From the NCBI RefSeq assembly GCF_009177065.1, contig NZ_WEZF01000003.1, positions 124,001 through 188,000 on the forward strand: 64,000 nt of DNA, written 5' to 3'. Below are positions 7,816 to 16,850 of the stretch, piece by piece (the stretch's first letter is position 1; each line of letters begins with the position of its first letter). The stretch is from Tautonia marina (lineage in GTDB: Bacteria > Planctomycetota > Planctomycetia > Isosphaerales > Isosphaeraceae). The notes beneath the pieces are model-generated. The model worked only from the letters and a program-made list of their open reading frames with translations. It was not told where the DNA came from and searched no databases. The translations under genes and the position numbers were made by a program.

Positions 7816-10182
7816 ATGGCAACTCGACGCTCCCCTGATCTCGATGCTCTGGAACGCCGACTCACCGGCCCGAGGCGCATCGCGCTCTTTGGGCATCGAG
7901 CCGTCGGGAAAACCACGCTTCTCGCAATGTTTTATCGAGAAGCATCCGCTGGTCAGATTCCCGGGATTCGACTCGCGGCGGTCGGGGCTCGAGGAGCAGA
8001 GTATCTCGCCGACAAGATCGCCCGGATCGAGGCGGGCGAATCTCCGGCCGGAACCCTCACGGAAACCGACCTGGAATTACGCCTCTATCGGGGACCAGCC
8101 CGAATCGATTTGATCGTCAAGGATTACCAGGGAGAGCATGTTGCCCTAGGCTCCGACGCCTCGATTCTGGAATTCTTCGCCGACTGCGACGCCGTGTTGC
8201 TGTGCCTCGACGCCGCGGGGTCCGTTGAACCGGCAGAGCGGCGACGTCGGCAACAGGAAGTCGAGCATCTTCTGGAGCGATATATCGGCGCGTCGGACAA
8301 CACGATGATCGGTCGGCCGGTCGCCTTGCTCCTAACCAAGTACGATCGCGTTCTCGCCGCCGGAGGGCCGGAACCGGAGCGGGCCGAAGAAGTCGTCGAA
8401 TCACGGTTCGGGATGACCCGGCACGCGCTGGCCTCGCATGCGCCTCGTTCTGCGGTGTTTGCCGTCAGCTCTTACGGTGTGAACGCACCGGACGACGGCA
8501 CACCCCCGGAACACCTGGAGCCGATGGGGCTGGAAGGGCCATTGCTCTGGCTCGTCGAGCAGGTCGAGGCGACTGATCGCGAACTGCTGGAATGGATCTG
8601 GGATCTGGCGCCTCGCGACGCCTCTCGAATCTCCCGATGCCTCCGTGCCTACGCTCGACGTTATCCGAACTCGACGAAGCTCATCGAGTATCGACGACGC
8701 CTCCGATCCCTGCGCCGTCGCTCTCTGGTTCGTGGTCTCGTTCGGGGTGTTTCGGCCCTTGCCGCGCTGATCGCTGGTGCGGCGATTTACGACGCCGCCG
8801 GGTATCATCTGGCACTTGCTTACGAGCGTGGCGGACATTCGGCTCCAGAGATTGCCCGTCGCTGGGAGCAATTCCTTGCCTGGCATCCGACTCAACCGAT
8901 TTTCTGGCCCGAGGAGTCTCGCAATGCCCGTGCCCGTCGAGACGACGCTCGGGTCGAGGTTGCTCGATTACGAGCCGAGGTTGGTACAGGAGAGCAAGAC
9001 GTCCTTCGCGCAGAGCTTGCCGAGTTAAAAGAACGCTCACCCGAGCAACTTCCCGTCATCGAGGAAGCGGAGACGAACCTCCGTCGCCGTGAAGCCGAGC
9101 GTCGCTGGCAGGAGATTCGGGCCGAGGCCCTCATCCCCAGCCAGTCTGCAGAAGCGCGATTGGAGATGATCCAGCAATTTCTTCGGGACGATCCTGACAC
9201 CCCGTTTGCGGATCAGGCGGTCGAACTCGCCGAGTTGATCCGCAAGGAGCTGGATGAACAGGAAGCTCGACGCGACCGTGAGATCGTCGATGCCTGGCTC
9301 GTCGATGCCCGACTCCCTGATCCCGACTACCTCGACCTGATCGAGCGAGCCCGAACCTTCCTCGAAGCCCGTCCCGAGAGCCCAAGAGCCGACGAGGTCC
9401 GTGCGTTGATCGTCGACTGGGTCGAACGACTTGACCGTCGCGATTTCGATCGGGCGGTTGCCTTCGAAACCTCGTCACCCCGTCAGGCTTTTGATGAACA
9501 GATTCGGCGCTATCACGATTATCTTCGTGCCCATGCCGAGGGTGGCTCGTACGTCGAACAGGCCAAGCAATCCATCACGCGCATCGAGCAGCGTCGGGAT
9601 GAATTCCTCTATCGTCAGGCATTCGACCACTGGTCGTCGTTTCCCAACGATCTCCCCGAGGTTGCCCGACGCCTTCGAGATTACCTGGAATCAAATCCCG
9701 AGGGACAGTACACCCAGGCTGCCCGTACCTTTCTACAACGATGGGATGAACTGACAAAACCGCAGGACTACCAGGTCACCCTCGTCCGGGGAAGCGTCGA
9801 TCCGAGCATCACGAAAACGATGGGGGGAGGGGGGCCGGATCTTGGGGTGACCCTCTGGGTCGATGGCGAGAAATACGGCCCGTCCCCCGTGATTCCAAAC
9901 AGTAGCGAGCCAATCTGGAACTACACCTTTGGTCGACCAGTTCGCTGGAAATACGGCGACGACGTGGTGATCCAGCTCACCGATCATGACTGGTCCGATT
10001 CGGTCGTGGCCACGCTCCGGAGCGGTGATGATCCGCTGGCGATTCGGGTATTGAACGGGACGGTTCGACCTGCTCGGAGTAAAGGGCTCGTGAAGTTGAT
10101 CTTCCGATCGGATTTCGAATTACCCCACCTTCCCCGTCCCTCAGGCAACTCGACTGGCCGGGTCGCCGACGCCACCGAGTAA
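7816..10182 (+). CDS. Large membrane-associated P-loop GTPase with C2-like C-terminal domain
   Basis: The 788-residue protein opens with a GTPase domain: Walker A GHRAVGKT at residues 26-33, a G3-like DYQGE at 103-107 where Ras-type GTPases have DxxG, and TKYD at 174-177 in the place of the NKxD guanine-specificity motif. The DYQGE form recalls the double-GTPase (DO-GTPase) families of predicted bacterial conflict systems. A hydrophobic segment at about 311-329 follows a basic run, so the GTPase domain is probably cytoplasmic and membrane-tethered. Residues 340-650 are charged helices, possibly coiled coil or TPR-like. The last 120 residues (DLGVTLWVDGEKYG through LTDHDWSDS) resemble a C2 beta sandwich. 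The ATG at 7816 is preferred over a TTG three codons upstream. Confidence 0.75.
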   Translation: MATRRSPDLDALERRLTGPRRIALFGHRAVGKTTLLAMFYREASAGQIPGIRLAAVGARGAEYLADKIARIEAGESPAGTLTETDLELRLYRGPARIDLIVKDYQGEHVALGSDASILEFFADCDAVLLCLDAAGSVEPAERRRRQQEVEHLLERYIGASDNTMIGRPVALLLTKYDRVLAAGGPEPERAEEVVESRFGMTRHALASHAPRSAVFAVSSYGVNAPDDGTPPEHLEPMGLEGPLLWLVEQVEATDRELLEWIWDLAPRDASRISRCLRAYARRYPNSTKLIEYRRRLRSLRRRSLVRGLVRGVSALAALIAGAAIYDAAGYHLALAYERGGHSAPEIARRWEQFLAWHPTQPIFWPEESRNARARRDDARVEVARLRAEVGTGEQDVLRAELAELKERSPEQLPVIEEAETNLRRREAERRWQEIRAEALIPSQSAEARLEMIQQFLRDDPDTPFADQAVELAELIRKELDEQEARRDREIVDAWLVDARLPDPDYLDLIERARTFLEARPESPRADEVRALIVDWVERLDRRDFDRAVAFETSSPRQAFDEQIRRYHDYLRAHAEGGSYVEQAKQSITRIEQRRDEFLYRQAFDHWSSFPNDLPEVARRLRDYLESNPEGQYTQAARTFLQRWDELTKPQDYQVTLVRGSVDPSITKTMGGGGPDLGVTLWVDGEKYGPSPVIPNSSEPIWNYTFGRPVRWKYGDDVVIQLTDHDWSDSVVATLRSGDDPLAIRVLNGTVRPARSKGLVKLIFRSDFELPHLPRPSGNSTGRVADATE

Positions 10183-10200
10183 GCACGAGTCTCAGTGTTC

Positions 10201-10923
10201 ATGTGGCCCTTCACGCGACCCACCATTGCCTTCGAGCAAGCCGTTTATGGGAGTTTTCCCTTCTGGCACCGGGGCTACGATGTTCTGGGCTTCTCTCCCG
10301 GTTGCCAGACACAGTGGCTCTCAGCCATGAAAGACACCTGCCAACGGCTGGGAGAACGACTTAGAGGGGCCGCTCCCCCCGATGGACTTGTGACTCGCTG
10401 GCTTGAGGATGGTCACTGGCTCCTCGTTCGCCCCTTTTCTCCAGGGAGCGACGATGTGGGACGTCCCGATGCGGCTGCCTTTCATGCGATTTTCCTCAGC
10501 CCCGACAGTGCCCATCGTGTTCGCTTCGACCCCTTCCGCCTAACGTCCGTGTTTCGAGTGCAATGGGGGCCTGAGACCTCGGTACTTCCTCCGGGCAACT
10601 TGACATTGCCACGCTCCACGACAAACGATCGTGACAAGGACCACCGTGTCGGCCCCATTGTCGAGGCGATCGGACGGGGACGTCGAGTTCTGGTCGAGGC
10701 AGACGCCCCGATTGATCGGCTGGCCGCTCAGGTGTGGCGGGCCCTCCCGCAGCGGGTCCGCCACCGTCGATCTCTGGCAACCTGGGCGTATACCGACTCC
10801 GGCCGATTTGATCTCATCGGTCTTCCAAGGCTGACGGGAATCGACGTCACGGATCGGCAACTGATTGTGCTCGCCGCAAACCCGGACGAGGCGACGCGTC
10901 ACCCGAGCGCAGGAATCTGCTAA
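10201..10923 (+). CDS. Protein resembling the GTPase-associated protein 1 N-terminal domain
   Basis: The 240-residue protein begins with TIAFEQAVYGSFPFWHRGYD, continues with a conserved-looking SPGCQTQWL, and ends with a segment LPQRVRHRRSLATWAY. A Gln-Ala-x-Tyr-Gly opening and a Pro-x-x-x-Arg-x-x-x-Ser-x-x-Thr segment are features I associate with GAP1-N domains, which are found beside GTPases in predicted NTP-dependent conflict or signalling systems. The assignment is from memory of the family pattern and is tentative. The gene starts 18 bases after the GTPase stop, which argues strongly for a common transcript. A GTG two codons upstream (10195) is an alternative start. Confidence 0.5.
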   Translation: MWPFTRPTIAFEQAVYGSFPFWHRGYDVLGFSPGCQTQWLSAMKDTCQRLGERLRGAAPPDGLVTRWLEDGHWLLVRPFSPGSDDVGRPDAAAFHAIFLSPDSAHRVRFDPFRLTSVFRVQWGPETSVLPPGNLTLPRSTTNDRDKDHRVGPIVEAIGRGRRVLVEADAPIDRLAAQVWRALPQRVRHRRSLATWAYTDSGRFDLIGLPRLTGIDVTDRQLIVLAANPDEATRHPSAGIC

Positions 10924-10999
10924 GATCAGGTCATCACGAACCGTTGGGAAGGACCTGATCCGATCCCGCACAGGGCACCGCCATGAAGGATCCACGCGC

Positions 11000-11776
11000 G
11001 TGAGGACAACGACACGGGCCCAGTCGCGCCACTGGGGACGACACGCGGCGCAGTATGACGAGCTATTTCTCGACCCCTTCGAGCCCGGAGTTGAGAACCC
11101 CATCCTTGAGGCGATCGAGGCCATTCCGAACGCCCAGTCCAAGAGCGTGATCGATCTGGGCTGCGGGACAGGCCCATTACTTCCCCGCTTAGTGTCGCGA
11201 TTCCGCGAGGTTACGGCGGTCGATTTCGCTTCGGCGATGATCAAGGCCGCAAGGGAGCGTCTGGGGGACCAGGCGGAGCAAATTCGCTTTCTTGTTCGTC
11301 CGATGGATCAGATCGACGATCTGGCCGGCACACTTGACGTGGCGGTCGCCATCAATTCGCTCGTCATGCCCGATGTCCAGGAGATCGACCGTACGCTCAG
11401 CGCGGTCTATCGATGCCTGCGTCCTGGAGGAGTCTTTTTCGGGGTTGTGCCAGCGATCGACGCAATTCAGTATCAAACCATGCTCCTGCTCGACCGAGCC
11501 CTGGACCAGGGGCTTCCCCCTTCGCAAGCCGATCGGATCGCCGCGCAACAGGCTGAGCATCATCATTACGACTTCGCCTTCGGTCGTTTCGCGTTTCAAG
11601 GACTCCGACAAAAGTTCTGGCAATCGTTCGAGGTAACCTATCGGCTCCGAAAAGCCGGCTTTCGATCCATTCGGCTGGAGCAGGTTCTATATCCGTGGGA
11701 CGCGAATCTGCCTCTCGGCCAGGAATTCACGGATCATCCTCGAAGCTGGGACTGGGCGTTCGAGGCACGTCTCTGA
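11000..11776 (+). CDS. Class I SAM-dependent methyltransferase
   Basis: The 258-residue protein has motif I VIDLGCGTGP near residue 58, an acidic end of strand beta-2 (VTAVDFASAMI) and a later VAINSLVMPD strand, the usual Rossmann methyltransferase layout. The substrate is unknown; the sequence around motif I is like the ubiquinone/small-molecule methyltransferases. I choose GTG 11000 as the start because AAGGA at 10986-10990 is well placed. An ATG at 10983 is in another frame and closes after six codons at a TGA that overlaps this GTG, so it could act as a tiny coupled leader. The gene follows the GAP1-like gene by 76 bases and may belong to the same unit. Confidence 0.8.
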   Translation: MRTTTRAQSRHWGRHAAQYDELFLDPFEPGVENPILEAIEAIPNAQSKSVIDLGCGTGPLLPRLVSRFREVTAVDFASAMIKAARERLGDQAEQIRFLVRPMDQIDDLAGTLDVAVAINSLVMPDVQEIDRTLSAVYRCLRPGGVFFGVVPAIDAIQYQTMLLLDRALDQGLPPSQADRIAAQQAEHHHYDFAFGRFAFQGLRQKFWQSFEVTYRLRKAGFRSIRLEQVLYPWDANLPLGQEFTDHPRSWDWAFEARL

Positions 11777-11807
11777 ACCATTTTCCTCCCGCGATGGAGG
11801 TTTCACC

Positions 11808-12017
11808 ATGCCTGTCCGCGATGATCTTTTCGACGATGATGAGGTCGAGTCCATCCCCCCCGATTCCGTGACCCAAGCTTCCCGGAAACCGTTCGCTCAA
11901 TACCTCAGAGAAACCCCACCCACCCCGCTCTCGCAAGGGACGAAACTGGCGCTTTGGGCCGCAGGTGGGCTGACCATTCTTCTCTTTCTTGCATCACTCC
12001 TGAAAATGGCGAATTAA
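11808..12017 (+). CDS. Small tail-anchored membrane protein, unknown function
   Basis: This 69-residue protein has an acidic N-terminus (DDLFDDDEVES), a proline-rich linker and one hydrophobic segment at about residues 45-64 (LALWAAGGLTILLFLASLL) close to the C-terminus. That is the pattern of a tail-anchored inner-membrane protein. A GATGGAGG sequence sits shortly before the ATG. It is 31 bases after the methyltransferase, so it is probably cotranscribed. No family was recognised. Confidence 0.6.
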   Translation: MPVRDDLFDDDEVESIPPDSVTQASRKPFAQYLRETPPTPLSQGTKLALWAAGGLTILLFLASLLKMAN

Positions 12018-12122
12018 TGCCGATGGTCGTCTCGGAATGCTCTGCTTGGCATGCGTTGGTTCTCTCCGCGACGACCGAGGAAGATGGCACCGGATTCCCC
12101 TTTGCGTCTTCCACAACAAGCA

Positions 12123-12161
12123 CGAGGGGAGGCGAGCCAAAAATCGGCCCGCCTCCCCTCG
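12123..12161. terminator. Strong GC-rich hairpin between convergent genes
   Basis: Twelve-base arms CGAGGGGAGGCG (12123-12134) and CGCCTCCCCTCG (12150-12161) are perfect complements, with an inner loop holding an A-run. The hairpin sits between a plus-strand gene ending at 12017 and a minus-strand gene ending at 12207. It lacks a long U-tract but is best placed as a bidirectional terminator or transcript-stabilising stem. Confidence 0.6.
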
Positions 12162-12206
12162 CGTCGAAGCAATTGTCTCATCGTCGCCGTCAAGCCGGCT
12201 TACGAC

Positions 12207-12554
12207 TTAGAAGACATCGAGGACGAAGTGATGTCCTTGATAGTACTTCTTCTTGTTGCTCCAGTCGTGGAACCAGTGCGGCTGTCGATCCAGGCCGAAC
12301 AATTTCTTCCCACCGTAGAAGTTGCGGTAGTAAGGTCCCTGGATCTGCGGGACAATCCGCATTTCCTTGGGATAGAGGTACCAGCCATCGTAAAGCTGAT
12401 TGTTCTGAACCCCGTTACCGGGAACCTGGGGCGGTACGTAGGGCCAGTGGTAGAACGAGGTCCAATCCTGGGCCTTGGCCTGTTGCGGTGCCGCAACGAA
12501 TCCAACAGTCAGGCCGAACAGAATTGCCGAAGCCACGATCATCCTGCGGGTCAT
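12207..12554 (-). CDS. Small secreted protein, aromatic-rich, unknown function
   Basis: The 115-residue protein has a classical signal peptide ending AKA before QDW at about residue 29. The mature part is rich in Tyr, Trp, His and Pro (for example YHWPYVPPQVPG and RQPHWFHDWSNKK), so it is probably a periplasmic or surface protein. GGAGGTGAG sits directly upstream of the ATG, an excellent ribosome binding site that suggests high expression. No known domain was recognised. Confidence 0.65.
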   Translation of the reverse strand: MTRRMIVASAILFGLTVGFVAAPQQAKAQDWTSFYHWPYVPPQVPGNGVQNNQLYDGWYLYPKEMRIVPQIQGPYYRNFYGGKKLFGLDRQPHWFHDWSNKKKYYQGHHFVLDVF

Positions 12555-12751
12555 GCCTCACCTCCGTGTTTCGACTCCGCCAGAGTCCCGAGTATGATCG
12601 ACCTGAAACGTCCCGCGCGGCGGCTCCAGCCCGATGTTTTTCTCTCTGAAGTTCGGTTCGTGACGCTCGTCGGGATGGTGTCGCCCAAAAGTCCCTCAGG
12701 AACGGAGCCTCTGAGGGTCAGCCTCGATCAGTAACATCAGGAGGAGATTTG

Positions 12752-13888
12752 ATGCGCCGTCCGCTCGACATTGCCGTCTTCATCCTCATCGGCTCGGGTT
12801 TTGCGGTTCCGTTCGCGTCGGCAACAGGTCCGGATTTGATCCGACTCCGCGAGGATGTGTTTCGCCTGGCGTCACCCGAATTCGAAGGACGTCGGGGCGA
12901 AGGGGGCCGCGCCGCTGGCGACTTTTTGATCGAACAACTCCAGGAAATCGGACTTGAGCCGGCGTTCGGCGATCGCTTTGACCAGGAATTCGCGTCCGGG
13001 GGTTTGAACGGTCGCAACATTGCCGCTCGCCTCCCAGGAACCGATCCCGAGCAGGCCGATTCCTGGATCATTCTCTCGGCACACTATGACCACCTCGGAA
13101 TCCGCGGAGGGCAGCTCTACCCCGGGGCCGACGACAACGCGACGGCCGTGGCCATGGTCCTCGAAGTTGCCCGATGCCTCATGGACGGTCCGAATCGTCC
13201 TTCCCGAGGTATCCTCTTTGTCTTCTTCGATCTGGAAGAAGAGGGCTTACTGGGATCTCAACATTTTGTCAGACAACCACCGGTCCCGCTGGAGCAAATC
13301 GGGTTGTTCCTGACCGCTGACATGCTCGGACGATCACTTGCGGGAATCTGCGAGAACATGCTCTTCGTGATGGGCACCGAACATAGTCCAGGTTTGCGCC
13401 CCTGGATTACCAACGCTTCCGCCGGGCTTCCGCTTGAAGTCGGGATCGTTGGCGCCGATTTACTCGTCATCGATCGTAGCGATTATGGGCCGTTTCGCTG
13501 GAACCAGATTCCGTTCTTGTTTTTCTCGACCGGGGAGAACCCCGTTTACCACTCACCCGACGATGTTCCCGAAACCATCGACTATGCCAAGCTCACGGCT
13601 GCAACCACGCTCATCGAACGCTTCGTTCGCCAGGCGAGTTCCGCGGATGCTCTGCCGAAGTGGGATACCGATCGCACACCGTGGATCGAAGAGGCGGAAG
13701 CGATCGGGATGGTTCTGGCTCAACTCCTCGAACACCAGGAACAGCTTCGCATCCCGGGCCCCCAACGCCTCATGATGCGGGGGATGGTGGGACGAATCGC
13801 CCTTTGGGTCGAAGAGGGCGCCATCACGACCTCGCAACGATCGAGCATGGTTCGAATCGCTCAGGTCGTCCTCTTTACGGTCCTCTAA
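12752..13888 (+). CDS. Secreted M28 family metallopeptidase
   Basis: M28 peptidases are two-zinc aminopeptidases acting outside the cytoplasm. A signal peptide covers about residues 1-24. The metal ligands are all visible in order: His and Asp in SAHYDHLG and GADDNATAV, the catalytic Glu pair in DLEEEGLLGS, Asp in TADMLGR, and His in YHSPDD near residue 270. GAGGAGA at 12741 lies just before the ATG at 12752, so the TTG one codon earlier is not needed. The protein has about 378 residues and no extra PA insert was recognised. It converges on the beta-propeller gene 16 bases later. Confidence 0.85.
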   Translation: MRRPLDIAVFILIGSGFAVPFASATGPDLIRLREDVFRLASPEFEGRRGEGGRAAGDFLIEQLQEIGLEPAFGDRFDQEFASGGLNGRNIAARLPGTDPEQADSWIILSAHYDHLGIRGGQLYPGADDNATAVAMVLEVARCLMDGPNRPSRGILFVFFDLEEEGLLGSQHFVRQPPVPLEQIGLFLTADMLGRSLAGICENMLFVMGTEHSPGLRPWITNASAGLPLEVGIVGADLLVIDRSDYGPFRWNQIPFLFFSTGENPVYHSPDDVPETIDYAKLTAATTLIERFVRQASSADALPKWDTDRTPWIEEAEAIGMVLAQLLEHQEQLRIPGPQRLMMRGMVGRIALWVEEGAITTSQRSSMVRIAQVVLFTVL

Positions 13889-13904
13889 TCCTTCCTCGTT
13901 GGTG

Positions 13905-15701
13905 TCAAGGCCGAGGGGGAATCTCGATCAAGGAACGAGGTGCCCCCTCTGGAGTGACTGCGTTGTCGAAGGGAGAAGGAGCCGCCTGCGGAGGTTCTGC
14001 AGGCGTTTCCAGACGAGTTCCGGATCTCGGCTCGACCTGTTGTTCTGAGGCTTTCCAGAGTTCGTCAGGCCAGGAGACTCGATTGAGCACGCCTCGAGAA
14101 ACGGTGTATCCCCCATTACCGTCTTCCTCAATCCGGGCGATCTCGTCGCGGTGCTGGTGCCGAATGAACTCAAGCATCTCTCGGGCCTCCTGATCCTTGC
14201 CTCGAGCCAGGCACAGCTGTGCCTGGAATCCGAGGAGTCTCAGGGCCTGATCCGCATTCATCGCCGTTCGCGTCAACTCGTGCAAGACTCGATCGACCCC
14301 GTCGTAATCCTGCTGGAGGTACGCATAGAACGCGATTGGTCTCACCCGCAGCGATCGACTCACCGGATTGGTTTCCAGGTCTCGGGTCAGTCGGGAACCT
14401 AGCTCCGCAAGTCGCTTGTACGATGCCTGAGACGGCCCAACCTCGCCAAGCTCGGCCGCGAGGGGCAATCGGGTCGGCCGCTCCCGAGGCGGAGTGCCTG
14501 GCTCCGCAGCCTCTGCGAGGGCGACGATCCAGGCTGCTCGAAGTTCGTCGTCGGGAAGCAACGGATGCAGTCGCTTGTCCTTCAGGGTGATCCTTGCCGG
14601 AAGCGATCCGCCCCCTGGTCCTCCGAATCGAAAGGCAAGCTGATCTCCCCGAGGAGACAGGCTTGGTGCTCCGATCATGCCCAGCCCCGAAAACGGATGA
14701 ATCCGATCAATGGGATGGCTTCCCTGATGGTATGCGATCGCCGTGGACCGACCTGAGAACTGGACCACGAAGAACTGATCGAGCCCATCCGCACCAATGC
14801 TCAGGTAAGAACCGAGAATCTGCTCCCCGGGCAAGGCCGGGCTCTCAATCTCCTTGACCTCCCGAGGGACTCGCTCGCTCATCCGATAGCTAAATAACCG
14901 AACCTGTCGCCCCTCGGCCGAGGGATTTCCCGGTTTCAAGTAAAGCAGCGACTGCCCGTCCGAAGTCCATGAGGCTGGCTGACAGGGCTGGGCGACGAGA
15001 TCAACGGGGCGATCCGACTCCGGCCCCAGGTCCAGGTCACTCTCGATCAGCTCCCACCGGTCTCCTCGGGACCGAAAAAAGGCCATTCGACTCCCGAGGG
15101 GTGAAAACGACAAGAACCGGGCGTCATCGAGTTGCCTGAGCGTTTCCCCGGTTTTGAGTTCGATCAACTCGACCGCCGCATGATCTGGATCGGGGACCGC
15201 CAACACCCCCCCTCTCGGCTCCCAGCCAACCGACTCCGCCATGAGGACCTCGCCCCGGTCCGGTCTTCGAAGCAGCGGCCGGCGACGGACCACCTCCCGG
15301 TCTTCGCCATAAGAAATTACAACCTCCCAGCTCAAGGAGTCGTCTCGGTCATCTTCCACGACCTGAACGAACGCCAGTCCTCGACCGTCCGGTCCCCACG
15401 CAGGGGAGGAGAGGGAGTAGGAACTCTCTGCCACCTTCAACGCCTGGCCATCCGTAACCCGAACGGCCCAGAGCCGATAGGTTCGTCCGGAGCCCAGAGG
15501 ATCGGATCGGGTCGCGTTCGACTCGGCCCAATCATTCTCGGGCGGAAAGAAGGGGAATCGTGCCAGCGAATGCTCAACCGACGGTGTCGCGACTACAAAC
15601 GCAACCCAATCACCCGATGGAGACCAGACCACGGGCGGATCCGAAACCTCACTCATCAAAACGCCAACCATCACCAGATTGGTCAACAAGGAAGCGATCA
15701 T
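13905..15701 (-). CDS. WD40-like (TolB-type) beta-propeller protein, probably exported
   Basis: The 598-residue protein begins MIASLLTNLVMVGVLMS, a hydrophobic start consistent with a signal peptide. It then carries repeated blades typical of PD40 repeats: VVWSPSGDWVAFVV, SPAWGPDGRGLAFV, ASWTSDGQSLLYL and SLSPRGDQLAFRFG. The last 170 residues are helical, with repeated LAELG and LLGFQAQLCLARGKDQEA segments that look TPR-like. It may be a periplasmic scaffold or sensor. The upstream in-frame extension to 15785 lacks any signal-peptide character and is rejected. Confidence 0.7.
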   Translation of the reverse strand: MIASLLTNLVMVGVLMSEVSDPPVVWSPSGDWVAFVVATPSVEHSLARFPFFPPENDWAESNATRSDPLGSGRTYRLWAVRVTDGQALKVAESSYSLSSPAWGPDGRGLAFVQVVEDDRDDSLSWEVVISYGEDREVVRRRPLLRRPDRGEVLMAESVGWEPRGGVLAVPDPDHAAVELIELKTGETLRQLDDARFLSFSPLGSRMAFFRSRGDRWELIESDLDLGPESDRPVDLVAQPCQPASWTSDGQSLLYLKPGNPSAEGRQVRLFSYRMSERVPREVKEIESPALPGEQILGSYLSIGADGLDQFFVVQFSGRSTAIAYHQGSHPIDRIHPFSGLGMIGAPSLSPRGDQLAFRFGGPGGGSLPARITLKDKRLHPLLPDDELRAAWIVALAEAAEPGTPPRERPTRLPLAAELGEVGPSQASYKRLAELGSRLTRDLETNPVSRSLRVRPIAFYAYLQQDYDGVDRVLHELTRTAMNADQALRLLGFQAQLCLARGKDQEAREMLEFIRHQHRDEIARIEEDGNGGYTVSRGVLNRVSWPDELWKASEQQVEPRSGTRLETPAEPPQAAPSPFDNAVTPEGAPRSLIEIPPRP

Positions 15702-16015
15702 GGGCTGTGACACTCTCGTGGGATGAAGGAGGCAGAAACGCGCCCCATTATGCCGATTTTGCGGAATGGGAGATCTGGGCAACAATCAGAAGCCGAACCG
15801 CCTTGGTCTTTCATTTGACCGAATCGTCTTGGGGGTTAAACTCAAGCAGATTTCCAAGGTAACTTGCTGCCGTGCACGGGGATAGCCTTGTTGGTTCCGT
15901 CCGGTCTTGATTATAGTGTGCCGATGATTATCCGTCGGCCCTCCTGTACGTTCCCCGAGGCGCATTTCGAACCTCGAACTCCCGACCGGGCCACACCTTG
16001 AGTTGAGAAGCATCC
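15702..16015. other. Divergent intergenic region ahead of the fatty-acid/polyketide-like cluster
   Basis: This 314-base gap separates the minus-strand propeller gene from the first dehydratase. It contains the promoter candidate at 15888-15917 listed separately. No coding signal or repeat was seen in the rest. Confidence 0.3.
15888..15917 (+). promoter_or_regulatory. Candidate sigma-70-type promoter for the dehydratase-ACP-ketosynthase cluster
   Basis: TTGTTG at 15888-15893 and TATAGT at 15912-15917 are separated by 18 bases, and the first gene of the cluster starts about 100 bases downstream. Both hexamers match the consensus at four or five of six positions. Planctomycete promoters are poorly defined, so this is a candidate only. 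Confidence 0.4.
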
Positions 16016-16564
16016 ATGAGATTCGTGCTCATCGATCGGATCCTCGACCTCGAGCCTGGAAGGCGTCTCGAGGCGGTCAAGAATCTCTCGCTCGGCGAAG
16101 AGTACTTGGCCGACCACTTCCCGGGCTTCCCCGTGATGCCTGGCGTGTTGATGCTCGAAGCCCTGGCGCAAGCGGGTGCCTGGCTGATTCGAGACATGGA
16201 AGACTTCTCTCATAGCGTGATCTTGCTCAAGCAGGCGCGGACGATCAAGTACGGCAGTTTTGTTGAACCAGGCCGTCGCCTCGTCCTGCAGGTCGATCTG
16301 ATCAAGCACGGAGATCGGGAATCCGAATTCAAGGGAAAAGGGGTCATCGACGATCAGGTCATGGTCGGCGGTCGATTCACCCTCATGCGTTACAACCTTC
16401 GTGAACGCGACCCCGCGCTTCATCGAACCGACACTCAGATCGTCGAGCAGATGAGAGATCTCTACGCAACGCTCCGCAAGGGTTCGGTTGCCGCGAAGGC
16501 CATGAGTCGGAACGGTTCGGTTAGCGAACCTGCCGTGATGACTAGTTCGTCCCATTCGTCTTGA
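16016..16564 (+). CDS. FabZ-like 3-hydroxyacyl-ACP dehydratase (first copy)
   Basis: The 182-residue protein has the hotdog-fold signature of FabZ: DHFPGFPVMPGVLMLEALAQ at residues 39-58, with the catalytic His and, 14 residues later, Glu. It would dehydrate beta-hydroxyacyl chains on the acyl carrier protein encoded just downstream. It is about 30 residues longer than housekeeping FabZ, with a basic tail. It is the first gene of a same-strand cluster with a second dehydratase, two ketosynthases and an ACP, so a specialised lipid or polyketide role is more likely than general fatty acid synthesis. Confidence 0.85.
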   Translation: MRFVLIDRILDLEPGRRLEAVKNLSLGEEYLADHFPGFPVMPGVLMLEALAQAGAWLIRDMEDFSHSVILLKQARTIKYGSFVEPGRRLVLQVDLIKHGDRESEFKGKGVIDDQVMVGGRFTLMRYNLRERDPALHRTDTQIVEQMRDLYATLRKGSVAAKAMSRNGSVSEPAVMTSSSHSS

Positions 16565-16850
16565 TCGGACGCAGGATCGACTCAGGCTTGCGAACCCGAA
16601 TCAGGCGATGGACTGCAGTCATCGTCCGTCCCGGCCGATGATGTTGCAAAGATTCGGGAAACCGGTCATGATGGCGTCCTCGCCCGAACCGCCCCGATTG
16701 ACATCTTCGATTCGTCGAGGCCGAGGATGGCCCGTGCGACTCGGACCCTTCCCCCTTCCATACGTGGATCATTGGTTGCAGCCGGTCGGAGAACCCGGCT
16801 CCCTTGGTCCCGTTTAGACCTCTCTACACACCAGGCAGATCGAGGGAACC

